Shown here one piece after another: positions 13,104-26,439 of a stretch of DNA of 64,000 nt; positions within the stretch are counted from its first letter, which is position 1, and every line of letters starts with the position of its first letter. Source of the DNA: Nautilus pompilius (Eukaryota > Mollusca > Cephalopoda > Nautilida > Nautilidae); contig JACATO010000332.1 in NCBI GenBank assembly GCA_018389105.1, positions 1,501,001 through 1,565,000 on the forward strand. The letters are read 5' to 3'. A model generated the notes under the pieces. That model worked only from the letters and a program-made list of their open reading frames with translations, was not told where the DNA came from and did no database searches. The position numbers and the translations under genes were made by a program.

Positions 13104-14559
13104 CAAAAGACTACTGGTAAGTTCTTTTCCCGGCTGAAGTCGGGCATTGTTCAATCATCTGCTTCTGGCTCCGCCGCTGTTAACGCTGAATTGGAGAGCA
13201 TTAAAGATAATGCTCGCTCCTTCGCTGCTTTGCTGTGTTAGCCATAATTACCGTACTCTGCAATCATATGCGCATATACTTGGTTATAACGGACGCGTTG
13301 TGCCTCGGGCTCGGCGGACTCCACTGTTGTTATTATAACCTAATGTTGGATTGCTCTACTCCATTGTACATTTCTTTCAAGACCTCGACTGAGCCGATCT
13401 AGGCATCCAGTACGATCCGTGGAATTATTGCAGCAGTCCTCAAGAATGTCCGGTAAAGTGTTTCTGTGTCAATATATTTGACGCTTTATCTGAAACAATT
13501 GTAACCATTGAATAGACCAAATACGACCTGTATACGCGATAAATCATGTCTAGCATGTGCAGCGGGTGTGCCGAGATCGATTGTGAGTTAAGATTCGTTC
13601 GCCTGGGGAGGGGAAAAATAGAAACGGTTCAGTAAGTGCTGAAATCTTTTCCCCCCGAAAAAGGGGGAAGTTGTGGAAACAAAGGGCGAACCTTAACCAC
13701 CTTAAATACTCGATAGGCTAAGCTGGGGGCCAGTGTAGCCATATATAAACATCCGTTAGAAGTAGCGATCGGCTGGGAAATTCGCGTCTTTATGACAAAC
13801 GTTACAAGGCGGCTTCCTCTCGATACTGGAATCCGCTGACGTCACGTTCTTTTGTTGTTGTTTTTTTTTTTAATTTTTGCTTCTCAAAAATGTTAAGTGG
13901 TCGGTAATTAATTACGAATCACAAATACGGCAACAATGTGATCAGATGTGTAAACTACCATCGTCGTCTCCTGGAAACAAGAAAAATACTAGTCCTTAAT
14001 ATTAGATCGTCAAATGTAAAACATTCTCGATACCTTTTAAAACAAACAAAGGGCAATAATAAAAGGAAAAGCCGGTGTAGCCTTCCTTACCAAATAGTTA
14101 ATCTTCTGAATCCGACAGATTTGCTGATGTGAGCGGCGCATTTCTGTAGCGCACTGCTGTATCCTGCCCGTTAATGGGAGTTAACATGCACAGAGGGCTG
14201 GGGAAAAGACACGCGACAACCTAGAAGCGGACGTGGGAGCTCAGCTTGTAGCGTAGGCATGTCCCAGCTTTCAACGAGCCCCACCTGGTTTTTTTTTTTT
14301 TTGTATAGTTTCTAAAATTTAAAAAAAAAACTTAAACAATTTCTTTTTTTGTTTTCCTTTTGAAGCGATTTGCTATTCTTACAACAACAACAACAACAAC
14401 AACTATTCTGATATGTAGTTTCTAACGCTAACCCTATATATCTTGACGCTCTGGGTGAACTCTGCTAATTTCTTCGTCGTACCCATTCAGCCGTTTTTGG
14501 TGATTGTGGTGGTATAGAAACGAAGGCGTGGATTGTGACTTAATCGTGAAATCTCTACT

Positions 14560-15325
14560 GCTGGCGCAGTCTTTCCTCACACGGCCATTCGAGGTATTCT
14601 GAACACGAGGTGCTGCCGAAGCACCCTGTCATCAGTGCCCAGCTCAATGCGTGCAGGAGATAAACCTGCTGGCCTGAATAGTCTTCTTGAAGACCAGACA
14701 GCCGTATTGCAGTCTGTCTCAGAACTAGCTTAATTAATTGTAGTAGGCGCTAGAGAACACGAACTTTGGAAATAGTGGACTGGGAAAAATCGCTACTGTC
14801 GGATGAGTCCCAGTTCCAGATTTTCGAATTTTACTGACGTGGTCATGATCGAAATGCTTAAAACCGCTATTTATTTTTACAAAACGTTAAACACGGTAAT
14901 GGGATGACTGAGGTTCGAGAATACTTTGGTACTGACTCATTTGGAGATCTCGTCAGAATCAAATGGTGGTCAGGGATTTATCCAGCTCCACGATGATCTT
15001 GAATACCGCTTTTATCTCTGCAGTATCCATCTGAAGTCAAACGAGCACCTGCAGTTTTTTTTTTTTTTAAAAAATAATGCCTTGGCAATTGCAGTCACCG
15101 TTTGTTTTACTCGTAAGAGTTAGCGTCGAATGAACCCCACCGAAATGTCAAGAAGAAGTAAACAAGCAACCCTGACCCTGATCAGCTTTAGAAGTGTCTT
15201 CTGGAAGCTTGGCAACAGCTTTGAATGAGATCTTTTCCCGAATGAATGATTTGAAACAGCGCTCTATAATTTGCCAGGCTGTCATAAAAGTCAATGATGA
15301 TTTTCACGAAAAGAAAAGTTAATCC
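14560..15325 (+). pseudogene. Decayed Tc1-like transposase
   Basis: Ordered matches to the Tc1 transposase catalytic region appear in mixed frames. DWEKSLLSDESQFQIF (about 14780) contains the SDES motif with the first catalytic Asp. NVKHGNGMTEV and FGDLVRI (about 14890-14960) fit the V-K-H-G-G-G-S-x-M-V-W-G and following G-D-L-V-x-I blocks. FIQLHDDLEY lies where FxQQDNDPKHT is expected. Near the end, ICQAVIKVNDDFHEKKS (about 15270-15320) fits the C-terminal C-Q-A-V-I-x-A-K-G-x-H-F-D-E-K-K. Stops and frameshifts separate these pieces, and no terminal inverted repeats were identified. It belongs to yet another Tc1 lineage than the three better preserved elements. Confidence 0.65.
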
Positions 15326-15641
15326 CAATTATTTTAGACATTTCTTCTAATTTTATAGGATTATTATAAAATTCTATTTAAATCTCTTATGCTTTGATTT
15401 TTTTTTTTTCCAAAAGGAAATTTCTATACAGTCTCACAGCTGCGAATAGCAAAGTAGTTCATTTACGAGGTTTTGCCGAGATTAGCGAGAGGAAGGCTGA
15501 AGATAAAAACAACAACAAATTAGGAAAGTATCGATTACGCTATTGCTTTCATATACTTTGGCAGGGAAGTCTATAATGAAAATCGTAATGGTTATTCTTT
15601 ATTTTATATTGATGTTAAGTACTTTGTGTAGGACAATTAAA

Positions 15642-15698
<57 letters not shown>

Positions 15699-18600
15699 GT
15701 TATTTATAGATGTTTATAGAAAATGTATTTTATGAAAATATTTCAGCGTGTTTTACTTTTTACACTTGTTATTTTGCCCAGTTTCCATACATTAAAACTT
15801 CGATATAACGGATTAATAGTGGGGGAAGAAATGGAGTCCGTTAAATCGAGGTCACTTGAGCAGAGAGACTCTAAAATATCGTGTTTCGTTGCCAGTAAAA
15901 TTGTATGAGTACCAGTTTGCTTTTTGTGGGTGGGTAATTAATGGATACATGTGGGCTGTGTGTACGAATGTGTGTCTGCGTGTGAGTGCTTATCGGATGA
16001 GTGAATGTATGGAGGTGCTTGGTTTCACTGGATATTTGATGAGGTGCGCTGGGTGCGTGGTATTGATGTGCCTTTTAGGTTTGTGGATACACAGGTGTCT
16101 TGGGGATATTTAGGAGTGCTAAGTTAAATGCCTTTGCGAATATGTTTGCGCCTGCGGCTTGACTCGCTCTCTTTCTCTGGAGGTATCAATTCAATGAAAC
16201 GAGTCGCTGTGTCAGGACCTTCTACCTACCACCACTGCTCACTGCGGCGCTGGATCAAACGAGCAATCAATCTATGCCTCTTTCACGATGGCGTTGCTCT
16301 TACCAGCGTTCGTGCCGTTAATTAAAAATTTTTTAAAAAATATATATATATCAGGGTAGGAAGAGGGTACAATCAGGGAAAGACAGAAAAAACAGGCGTG
16401 ACTTTGGTAGTTAATTTTTACGATAAGCAGAAGAAAACTGCTCAAGTTAACAGAGGTTATCACTCTATTGGTTCATTTTGTGATGTAAAATCCAATTATT
16501 AGGAAATTCAATGGATATAGAAAGTTTTATTGGTGTAATTTACAAATAGTTGGTGTTATTTTGAGTTTAAACTACAGGCACTGGTTAGGCGGACTTTTTT
16601 TCGGTAATATTTCTGCACAGTACTGAATTCTGACCACCATCGGTGGTGTTCATGCTTTATGAATACGTCGCCCTAAACATTATCACGATGTCATTTAACG
16701 TCGTGCAACCCCTTTACTAACAGAAATAAGGCTGGTTACAGTTTCCGGTTTCACAACGACTCCCCCTTGCCCACACTCTGTCTCGACATGTTTTCCTCAA
16801 TTTTTAACCGGATCACCAACCGTCTCTGGTAGTGTTGTTGAGACGCTAGGCACACGGCAAATATCACATTCATGCCTGCCCCAGACTTTTTTAACGGGAT
16901 TCGTGCCGAGCTTTCCTCTGGGCCTGGAAAGTCTGGTCACGCCCTAACCTTTGAAAAACCAGTCGGTGGTTCTGGTCCGGTAGGGACAGAGATAGCCATC
17001 ATGAAGCAGGAAGTTGTACCTATGGATCCGAAAGGCCCTAAACCATGTTAGCCAGGCCTTGTTTTCGGAGTTCGTGCGGTGACGTGGTGTTGCCTACTTG
17101 TCGTAGAATTTGTCGACTCTGTTCTTTTCTTATTTATGATTCGTAGCTTTATTCCGATCTAAGTGGATTTAGGCATCAGTTTGGCGTCGATGCGATGTCT
17201 TTTATGCTGTACTTACGCGGAACATAAAATTTCGTCTACTTTATTCAAGGTATTTAATACCCTTTTACATGCAAAACATACAATTCTATCCCTTTACACT
17301 TGAAAACTATGCATGAAAATAATCAGGTAGAAAATGACTAATGGACTATTTTAAATCTAATTTTGTTGTTTTGTTATAAAATAGAAATTAGTGGCCATTT
17401 TAGATGTTCCGCAGCTCGAATGCCTCGGGATGAGGATAATTATCGGCAGGGTTAGGGTTAAACGTTTTCTTTCCTTGTTATGTCCGAGGGCGCGGATATA
17501 AAAATCGCTTTGAAACTAAAATCTTGAACCATCACCTGGTCGTGTATTTTCTTTTATTTCTTCTCGACTGATTCAATAAAACTGCTAAGAAACACAAGGA
17601 TGGTCTCGAATCCAACAAAATCGGTATCTTAGTAAAATACAAATACCTATAGGACTTGCCGGGTATTCGAATTTTTCGATTAAAATTAAATAAATAAATA
17701 AACATGTTCGCAGTTTTAGATTTAAATAAATTTTCTTCTCCAAGACGACAGGAGTCTTTCAGAGTTCAGTGTTATAGCCAGATAATGGACATTAATTGAA
17801 AATAGAAAGATGTCTCATGCATGTCACTCAAGACGTAAACGCGGTTATATATGTCGTAAAAAAAAAATCACTTCAGTACTTTTCCTTGTATTGTATCGTT
17901 TGCAACCCTTTGATTTTCATTTAGTTTCTTCCCCGAAAAAGTTACATTTTGGAGTCCAACACTGGTATTTTATTATCTCCATGTTAAAGATATGGTAAGT
18001 GATCATGAACATCAAGTGCTTACCCAGAGTCTTTATATCCGCCACAACAATTATGCATTCATCTCTCCACTGTTCTATCTTCGACGTGAGATAGGTGTAT
18101 TTATTTCCGTAGCGGATAATTTGATTTAGTTTATGTTTGAGAGGGAATAAAACAATTCTTCGTTAAACATACGTTTTTCTATCATTTTAATTTTTGGTTT
18201 AAAGGTGTAAAGAATGAGGGACAAAATTATATTTGCGAAATAAAATTCCCATAAACCTCGCATATCGATGCAAGTGCTTGCGCATCGCTTTCTGTGTAAA
18301 CGAATACATCGTACGGCTTTTAGTTTCGTTAGAAAAGCGAAGACAGGAAATTTCCATCCCCAAAACACAATATTTAGAACAAACACACGTACGGTACGTA
18401 CCTTTCCCGGAAGACCTTATAAACGTATTTCTGGGTTTGCCGTGAGCTCACCTGAGAACAGTATTATTGCAAGGTATCTTTTATATAGTCGGCGATCGAT
18501 CCGATCTGTGGAGCGGCTACGCGAAGGAGACAGATGGCAGCTATGTTTGACGTGCCAGCCGAGTCTTCCAGCCGAGCGTTATCAGCACCAAAATTTGATT

Positions 18601-18774
18601 TTTTTCATTTTTTTTTTTAATATTTGGAATAATAATAGGTGTGAAGACATCAAAGTTACGTGATTGATAAAAAGATGTCTCTGCTGTATAGCGCGCTGTG
18701 TCTGGTTATGGGGGAAATGTACTCCAGCCACAGACTTTGAGCCGAGAGTTGTAAGCGTGACGTTGTATGTAAGA
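15326..18774. other. No gene recognised; ATA microsatellite at 15643-15695
   Basis: Small frames (15856-16113, 16128-16325 and others) lack recognisable features. The GC-richer block 16560-17060 may be decayed repeat DNA, but no motif could be fixed on either strand. A double copy of the telomere-like hexamer TTAGGG occurs at about 17449 and is too short to mean anything. Confidence 0.5.
15643..15695. repeat. (ATA)n microsatellite
   Basis: About 18 tandem AAT/ATA triplets without interruption. Confidence 0.96.
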
Positions 18775-18840
18775 TATATATATATAAAGGAAACTTTGCT
18801 GCGCGGAGCGTCTTATAAAGTGATTTAATGTGTTGTTGCA

Positions 18841-18898
18841 ATGGAGAAACAGATAAAGTTTACATTATGGGCTAGCATCTTTGGAGAAATATTTGAAG
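18841..18898 (+). CDS. Candidate 5' coding exon, unidentified
   Basis: A TATA-like box (TATATAAAGG near 18779-18788) precedes an ATG at 18841 with a favourable context (gcaATGG). Nineteen codons follow, MEKQIKFTLWASIFGEIFE, then one base and a donor GTAAATA starting at 18899. The peptide is short and hydrophobic in the middle, like a weak signal peptide or leader, and the exon would end in phase 1. No matching downstream exon was found on the plus strand, so the gene is not established. Promoter, start and donor in the right order within 120 bp are suggestive but can arise by chance in AT-rich DNA. Confidence 0.22.
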
Positions 18899-19499
18899 GT
18901 AAATAATTTTATCTTTTTAGAAAATATTTTTTGACGAAACGGTCATTAAAAAAAACACGGCAATCGTGATATCACAGCTTGGCTTGGGGCAGCCCGACTG
19001 TCCCCGTTTAAGGCTTGAGTTCGAATCTCGGTCGCGACAGATTCCTCTTGCGAGTTTAATGTGCATCATGATATTCGTCTTAAGACATGAATTCTTTCTT
19101 GCATAAATATGTATACAAAAATGCCATTATTGCTATACATAGTTTTCATAAATACAATTACCATTTATGATGGTTACTGGACAGCAATATACTGAAATCT
19201 GCAAATACAAATACAAATCCTGACAGAAAAAAATATGCTTATTTTGATGAGTTTTCATTTTCGTTTGGAAGGTATCTGTGGTAAGCTTCACCGTCGGCAT
19301 TACCGAATTTCCAAATTATTTTATATTTACTTTGAAATTTTGCAGTAGATTTTATCGAAGTGCACAGCAAAACAAAACGAACGACTAGAATTATTTTGGT
19401 AACCACAAAACTGTTTTATACTTTTAACAGTGCAATTTAATATACCAAAATCACTGTATTTAATACAATAATTGTATACGACTCATTCGCACTATTCTA
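18899..19499. other. No gene recognised; possible tRNA-like SINE relic near 18970-19045
   Basis: GAGTTCGAATCTC at about 19018-19030 fits a Pol III B box, and a weak A-box-like stretch with TGGCTTGGG lies about 40 bp upstream. The pieces do not fold into a tRNA by eye, so a degenerate tRNA-derived SINE head is the most that can be said. The remainder is AT-rich. Confidence 0.3.
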
Positions 19500-20212
19500 G
19501 AGAGAGAGAGATGATGATGTAACTACAGAGAGAGAGAGGGGATGGAGAGAGAGAGAGAGATAGAGATGATGATGTAACTACAGAGAGAGAGAGGGGATGG
19601 AGGAGAGAGAGAGAGATAGAGATGATGATGTTGTAACTACAGAGAGAGAGGGGATGGAGAGAGAGAGATGATGTAACTACAGAGAGAGAGAGAGAGAGAG
19701 ATAGAGATGATGATGTAACTACAGAGAGAGAGGGGATGGAGGAGAGAGAGAGATAGAGATGATGATGATGTAACTACAGAGAGAGAGAGAGAGGGGATGG
19801 AGAGAGAGAGAGAGATAGAGATGATGATGTAACTACAGAGAGAGAGAGGGGATGGAGGAGAGAGAGAGATAGAGATGATGTAACTACAGAGAGAGGGGAT
19901 GGAGAGAGAGAGATAAAGATGATGTAACTACAGAGAGAGATGGAGAGAGAGATGATGTACTACAGAGAGAGGGGATGGAGAGAGAGATAGAGATGATGTA
20001 ACTACAGAGAGAGATGGAGAGAGGAGATGATGTAACTACAGAAAGAGGGGGGTGAAGAGAGAGAGATGGAGAGAGAGAGAGATAGAGATGATGTAACTAC
20101 AGGAGAGAGGGGGATGGAGAGAGAGAGAGATAGAGATGATGTAACTACAGAAAGAGATGGAGAGAGAGCGATGATGTAACTACAGAGAGAGGGGGATGGA
20201 GAGAGAGAGATG

Positions 20213-20257
<45 letters not shown>
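19500..20257. repeat. GA-rich minisatellite, about 15 units
   Basis: Tandem units of roughly 35-60 bp each contain a conserved core GATGATGTAACTACAG flanked by variable GAGA runs and a GGGATGGAGAGA segment. About fifteen cores can be counted. Units differ in the number of GA and GAT repeats, as expected from slippage. The serine/leucine frame on the minus strand (20002-20337) is an artefact of the repeat. Confidence 0.95.
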
Positions 20258-20258
<1 letters not shown>

Positions 20259-22655
20259 TTAATACAATAAATGTACTTTTAACTATATCAACAGAATTAT
20301 CTAAACCAAGAGCAGTATAGAAATAAAACAATGTCATCGGTTCAGCATCAAACTGAGACTAATCGTTCCTTTATCTTCTCACAATTTCATCCTTGCTTTT
20401 ACTGTCAAGTTATAATGTAAACAACAAGCGACACTGAAATGACATCTTAAAAAAAATTGAGGATGTGAACAGAAAGATTCAGATCACAAATTTGATTTTT
20501 TTTAAAAAAAATGTATTCGTACTTCCGAAAATTCAGTTTAAAATCGATTTTTAAAAAAAAAAAAAAATATTGATTCTCCGAGTGTTGACCAACCACTGAA
20601 AACCCGATACGTTACGGAACCCCGCTGTTGGTGAACGAGCACTGTTCTCGAGACTTGATTAGTGAGGAAGTCTGGGTTACCGTTCGCTACCGAAGCTTAT
20701 TGATGGTTGTTCTTTACGTAAAAAGAAATTTATGTTCTCATGTAACTCGGTCTTTGCTCATGAATCGCAACCCCTTAGCTACTTCGGAAAAAAAAAACCG
20801 GAAGTATTACTGCGGGTTAATAATTTGACTGTTTTCAACAACATTCGTTTAAGCTGTCATCTGAAGAGCACTAATTTAGTTCATTAAAAGTTTGCCGAAT
20901 TTTTCTTTGAGGCATCGCGAACGAAATACCCGTCTATTATCCACCAGTTCATGCTTAGTCGGTCGGGTCATCTGATTGGCTATGGTATCGCGCCAAGGTA
21001 GATAATTAGGTCGCACAAATCTGAGCGGTATTTACTTCTCGTTCCTATTAAGTTATGATGCCTCGAGAGTACTGGTAGTTAGGGATCTGTGTTTATGCGG
21101 TATCTGTTAGACGTTTACCTACCGGCTATACACGATGTGGGAAGGGGCACCGCTATACACGATGTAGGGAGCATTAGATTTGTAAGTAAAAGTGCGACTT
21201 AGAATTCGAGTATCGACCTAAACTACTCGATGATTTCCAACACTTAGCAGTGCCAATATAGATTCCTATGATTTATGTATTATATGATACCGTCTTTAAC
21301 TCGGTACGACAGCTTGCGTGATTAACAGCAAAGCTGCGGGTGGTTACTTAGCCACGGACTGAGTTTTATCGCCAAATTAATAAAACTTTAGAACACTTTT
21401 TTGACAGGTAAGACAAACTGACGAGAAATAATTTACGTACTATAATTGAGAAGAGCTCGCCTTTGAGATACACTGTCCGCATTAATACAGCTGAAGGCGG
21501 GTCTGACTCCGTTCCTCTCATGATTTATAGTGAAGAGGTCTTGTTACAGTTTACGAAGAAATCAGTTTGGGATGAACGTAACTGAATCGTGGCCTCCCAG
21601 GAGGCAAAGTAAAGGGTCTGTATCCTTTAGCTTTAGACCACGTGCTACCAAAAAAATCTCCCCGCGCACCCATGTATAATGCTCGTTTATAATTCGGATA
21701 ATAAAGATTTTCGCATTATAGACAAAAAATATGGATAAATATTCTTCGTCAGAGCAGATAGAAGTCCATCTTTAATTTATTTAGGGACCGTACAGATGGG
21801 GTTATTAGTGACGAGAAGGGAAAGGTGAAAGGGTTGATCCAAATAGTGCGGACTCGAGACCAAAAAACGAAACTACTGCAGGTGTGTCTACACCAAAACT
21901 GTTGTTGGTTTTCCGGAACCGTCCATCTTGTAGATAAACCTGGATAATGGCGACAAATCGTCGAGGAGAACTTCCCATCTCGCTTCATTTATTTCTCTCT
22001 TTTGTTTTTTTTTTTATAGATTAACGAAAATCTTCTCTACTTCTTTCAATTGCTGAATTGAAATTAACTGTGGAAATCATTTTTTTTTTATTTTATTTTC
22101 CTTAATCAAAAAATCTAATTTGTTTTCTTAATTTCGGGAAAATGGTATTTGTCAAACAGCACAAAATAGAAAAAAAATGGTCCTTGGAAACATTAGATAA
22201 ACATGCAGGTAAACCTGTTTACTAGATACAGGATCAGCTGATGTCTTATTTGATCTCGTATGCATGACAAGTATAAAAGAAAACAAATGCATGGTGTTTG
22301 CCACAATTATGAAATATTTAAGAAGCTCACTTTGCTTTCTAAGAAATGACAAGAATTTTAATGGAACTGATTCAACAACGATACTCTATCGAAGAAACCA
22401 TCTGATTTTTATTTGTAGGGGCGTCAGAAACAATAAATATGTTAACTTTATTGTGCTTATACACGGACATCGTCCGCGGCTGAAAAGCTGAACCGACAGT
22501 TTTTCAGCGTGGAGTGTAAGATCTGTTACAATTCTTTAATTTGTTTGTTAATCAAAGGATTTTAATCTCCGGAAATTGGATAAAACAAAAATGGTGGGGG
22601 GGAATGAGATTTAACAGAAGACAATTATGATAGAAATAAAACTGATACTCTTGCA
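20258..22655. other. No gene recognised
   Basis: Small frames (20628-20828, 21749-21988 minus, 22152-22352 minus, 22264-22491) show no recognisable domain. The segment 20590-21720 is less AT-rich than its flanks and may be old repeat DNA. Confidence 0.5.
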
Positions 22656-22880
22656 TTACTCCACCATCTTTATTAAATCTTGCCAAAACTCTGAGAGTGT
22701 CTGTTGAACAGACATAAGAGACAGTCTAGTACCAGGAATCAGATGCGGATGCTGCTGGCATGGGAGCAGTGCAGTATTCAGTCTTTCATTTGCTTCTTGC
22801 AAAGCACTTAAATTTGTTACTAAAGAAGCTTGTACAGTCATCGATGCGATCAGATGGTACACAGGAGTTCCTCTGTACAC
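22656..22880 (-). pseudogene. Unidentified coding-like frame of 74 codons
   Basis: The frame ends at a stop (22656-22658) and contains a helical, charged stretch including NLSALQEANERLNTALLPCQ and TLSEFWQDLIKMVE. Its composition looks more like a real protein than most random frames here. A possible acceptor (GTGTTAG followed by GTGTAC) lies just upstream on the minus strand near 22882. Another coding-like fragment on the same strand with YREMNEISVQFGLIIDVSED lies at about 23135-23200. I do not recognise the family. It could be a terminal exon, a retropseudogene piece or transposon relic. Confidence 0.25.
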
Positions 22881-25800
22881 CTAACACACTATAATGGCTT
22901 AAATTATTTAAGTTCTGCCTAACGTTCCTGGTATCTCACAGCCATATGGCTCGGTTTGTCGCATGTGTTTGATTTTAATTGTGCAACGAGTGATTGCGGT
23001 CTTATTACTGAATCCTTCAACATTTCACATAATGTTTTCGCCATTGTTGATGAAACTTGGTAAAAGCCAGAAATTTTCTTTCAATTTTACATTTATCAGG
23101 GTTATAACGCATACAGACTCCTGCTCTCTTCCAGAATATCTTCAGATACATCGATAATCAAGCCAAACTGCACGGATATTTCGTTCATTTCTCTGTAACT
23201 GCATTGAAAAACAGCATTTCTTAATACTTTCACTCTAATTTTGTATCTGCCCACTTGTAAATTTTGTCTTCTATGATAATCAGATTTTAGGTTGTTATCT
23301 TCTTCGGCTGATGTTTATAGTACCTCTGAAAATCGTCTTATATTGGTTCCTTTACTCTAATTTCGATGCCTTTTTGTGCCTTATACCGTAATTTTGCTAA
23401 GTTTTTAGTAGTGTTCTTCGTACACGTATTTGCAGTTGCTGATTCTTAAGCTGTACATTTGCAGTTGTTTACTAAATTTAATATTAAACTGATGTTAATC
23501 GAAGAATGTGACATTTTACATTTTTGAGGGTTTTCCCCCAGTTCCTAAATCTTGTAGAGATAATGGAATCTTCAGCCAATCTAGCACAATGGTGCACGAA
23601 GACCAGTAACGTACAAAGATACCAAAAAAAGAAAAAGAAAACACATTTGTTAAAAACTTAAGATATGGATAAACAGTAATTAACAGGAATACAAGCACTA
23701 TTTTGGGACTAATTAGACTGTTGAAGAAATTCAACATAGTAATATTTTCGTTTTCATGATCTTTTGGAGTATTTTTAAACGATTCCATAGATGAAGATGA
23801 AAGATTTGGTGTTGATATTAAAAAATTTCCTGATGTGCATCTATATAAAACACAAACTTGCATATTAATTAATATGTCACAACCAAATTAAATTAACCCA
23901 TGTCTGACCAACCTAAGTTTTGTGCTCTTGTTCTGATTTATCCGCATTTATTTCTGCTAGAACGAGATGGTTTTTTAATGAAATTCCGTTTACAGAGATT
24001 TCAACTATGGCGACTAACATAGCGCTATTATTTTAAATATTTTAAAATAAATGATCGATCTCTATACCACATTAGGTAAAAAAATCTATAAAATGTAAAG
24101 TAACGCCTACTTCGTTTAAGAAATGGCTGCCGGAGGGTCCACGTCACCGGTTACCAGTAGTGCTGATTGTAGTCCTAGCATACACAATATGCATTTTTCA
24201 CACAAAAAACTAAATTGCTTTTTATTTAACAACATATAATATTATAATTACGTATAAAACATTTTTTTATATAGAATAAAAGGAACGTTTCTTGCTCTGT
24301 TAATTATTTCCTCTGTCTCCACTTTAATGTTCGCAATCTAAACATAACAGTTCTGAGCCATTTCAATATTTCATATCTGATGCTACCTGTATCCTCATCT
24401 TCAGTGTGTTGGAAGTCTTTCTACAGTTGGTGTTGCAGCGGTAAAGGTGAAAATAACTTTAAAATTGCGCTTACTTCAGGTAATTTCTTGAATCATCTTT
24501 TTCTCTTTGAGTTAGTCGGCGTCCTTTTGCAAGGCGAATTACCTTCGTGCTGGCATGTTTTCCTCCACGTTTGTCAGCTTCTTTACGCCACGTCGGTCAT
24601 ACACAGACAAGCGCACCTGCCTTGGCTCGATATCGTTAAGGAAAAAACGTTTCCGCTTCAGTTCTTTTCCAATGGTAAAGCAGCTGACCTAAAACCTAAC
24701 TTTTCTTCACAGAAAAGTGGCTATACCGTAAATAACACTAAATATGAAGGAGTTCTTTTTTTTTTAGATAAAGATTGCTCCTTTGTCTGCTTTGGTAGCC
24801 ATGATTTCATGTAGATGTATACGTTTGTAGGCATATGTATGTACATATATTTGTTTATAATGAATGTGTTCTACCGTGAGATCAGAGGCTTTGATTATTT
24901 GATTTTGGACTGTTTTACTTCTTCTTAGTGTGAGCCCCTCAGGAAGCAGGTTGACAGATTATACACAGCACGTGTTTATCAAAAGAAGACTATGAATGAA
25001 TTAGAGAAACTTTTCCTCAAAATTAGTGAAGATGGGTAACATAAGGCAATCAACAACAACAACACAAGACTGAGAGACATCACGACAGTCAATCGTGAAG
25101 ACAGCCTGATTTAGACTATCTACACATTTTGCTTTATCAACTCGCATTGGATTTTTAGCTATAATGCCATCAAGAAATGTAAAGGTATATCGGCTTAATT
25201 TACTACAGGACACAGTGTACGTAATTTACTTTTTATTAACAAAAAACAAAACAAAATCAGTTGTGAATTATATTCGTAGTTAAAATACAAGTAAACACTA
25301 GAATTCTCATAAAAAACAAACGTTTCACATGCACTTGATTGAATAATAAATCTGATTAAAATTACGTCGGATTTCACAATGTATATAATCTTTACATGGT
25401 TGGGCAATTTGATGGGAAGTTCTTTTTTTTCTTTTCAAGATCGTCTAGAGTAATTTTCCAAATATAAATTAAATTGCTGAGCCTATACACTTTTTTAACT
25501 CACGCGGTCTTTATCATCTCACGATTTAAGAATCTCGGGTAATTAAATACTTCCGACCTTTAAATGACATAGATCTTAATTCACGCTTTCTGATATGCTT
25601 TTAGTGTCTTAAATTTATTTTTGGCATTAATTATACCAGAGTATATTTTATGTCTCAATTTGCATCCCTGAAAAATTCCACTTAAATTTGCAAATATGCA
25701 AAACTTCATATTATTTCTTCAACGACACAATTAAAAACGAAATATTTCTATTCATGCATTTTGTTTACTTGGTCGTAAAATCGGGGTTTCTTTATATCTA

Positions 25801-26439
25801 TATAACCTGGTACCCAGCAGTTGATTTATTCAGTAATCTTGTAGGCTTGGTCGTCTTTATATGCTCTTTGAACTTCTGAACACAGTGCGAAACTAAAAAG
25901 TGTCAGTAAACGTTATCTGAAAACAAAAAAAAGCAAACAAAATAAATGGCAAACTCCCGGAGATGGAGTAGCCAAAATAATTCTGCAGACCATTCCTGGC
26001 AAATACCATGTGTAATAGACTCAGGGGAGGGTTTTCCCCCGCTGTTGCTATTAAGTCTCGATTACTGTTATCAGTCATCGATTAGCTGTTTCTAGTCTAC
26101 GTGCGATTAAACTTTAACTATTGAAAGTAAAACAACAGTTTAAAGTAAATTAAAATGCAAATAAAATCGTGTAGCGTGTGCTAAGCAGGTAGCCGATTAC
26201 ATATACTAAAGAGATTGACGTAAATGTTTGGCTGACGTTTCTACCTCCGTGTTGTTATTCTGTGGACCTGCTACAACGTTTTAATAGATTTGGTGTAGGT
26301 TCGAAAAATAGGGGTATTGACAAAGTCCCCGCGTGCTTCTAATGTTTAATCTTCTTGTGGAGCAAACAAACAAATCATATTAGAAAGCAGTACGCTTGAC
26401 TGATGAATCGATGGATCCATACCTTCATAGATGGTTGCT
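22881..26439. other. No gene recognised
   Basis: Frames at 23516-23863 (minus, one hydrophobic stretch), 24380-24814 (plus, 144 codons) and 25001-25213 (minus) have no recognisable family. None has both a plausible acceptor and donor. Confidence 0.5.

Larger units (their letters stand above)
9481..14559. other. Long stretch without a recognised gene
   Basis: Open frames such as 9744-9995, 11556-11933 (minus), 11927-12139 and 12259-12507 show no domain and no consistent splice context. The block 11380-12140 is GC-richer than its surroundings and contains a perfect inverted repeat. CA and GA microsatellites lie near 13059 and 12438. Confidence 0.5.

Noticed and set aside
17449-17463. Two tandem TTAGGG units
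   Set aside because: Too short to be an interstitial telomere array.
18970-19045. Possible tRNA gene
   Set aside because: A B-box-like sequence is present but no cloverleaf, anticodon stem or good A box can be drawn.
19500-20257. CRISPR-like array
   Set aside because: Repeats are variable, low-complexity and without unique spacers; this is eukaryotic minisatellite DNA.
20002-20337. Serine/leucine-rich minus-strand frame
   Set aside because: Produced by the GA-rich minisatellite; no independent coding evidence.
24380-24814. 144-codon plus-strand frame
   Set aside because: No recognisable domain, no splice sites at its ends, and composition like the surrounding DNA.
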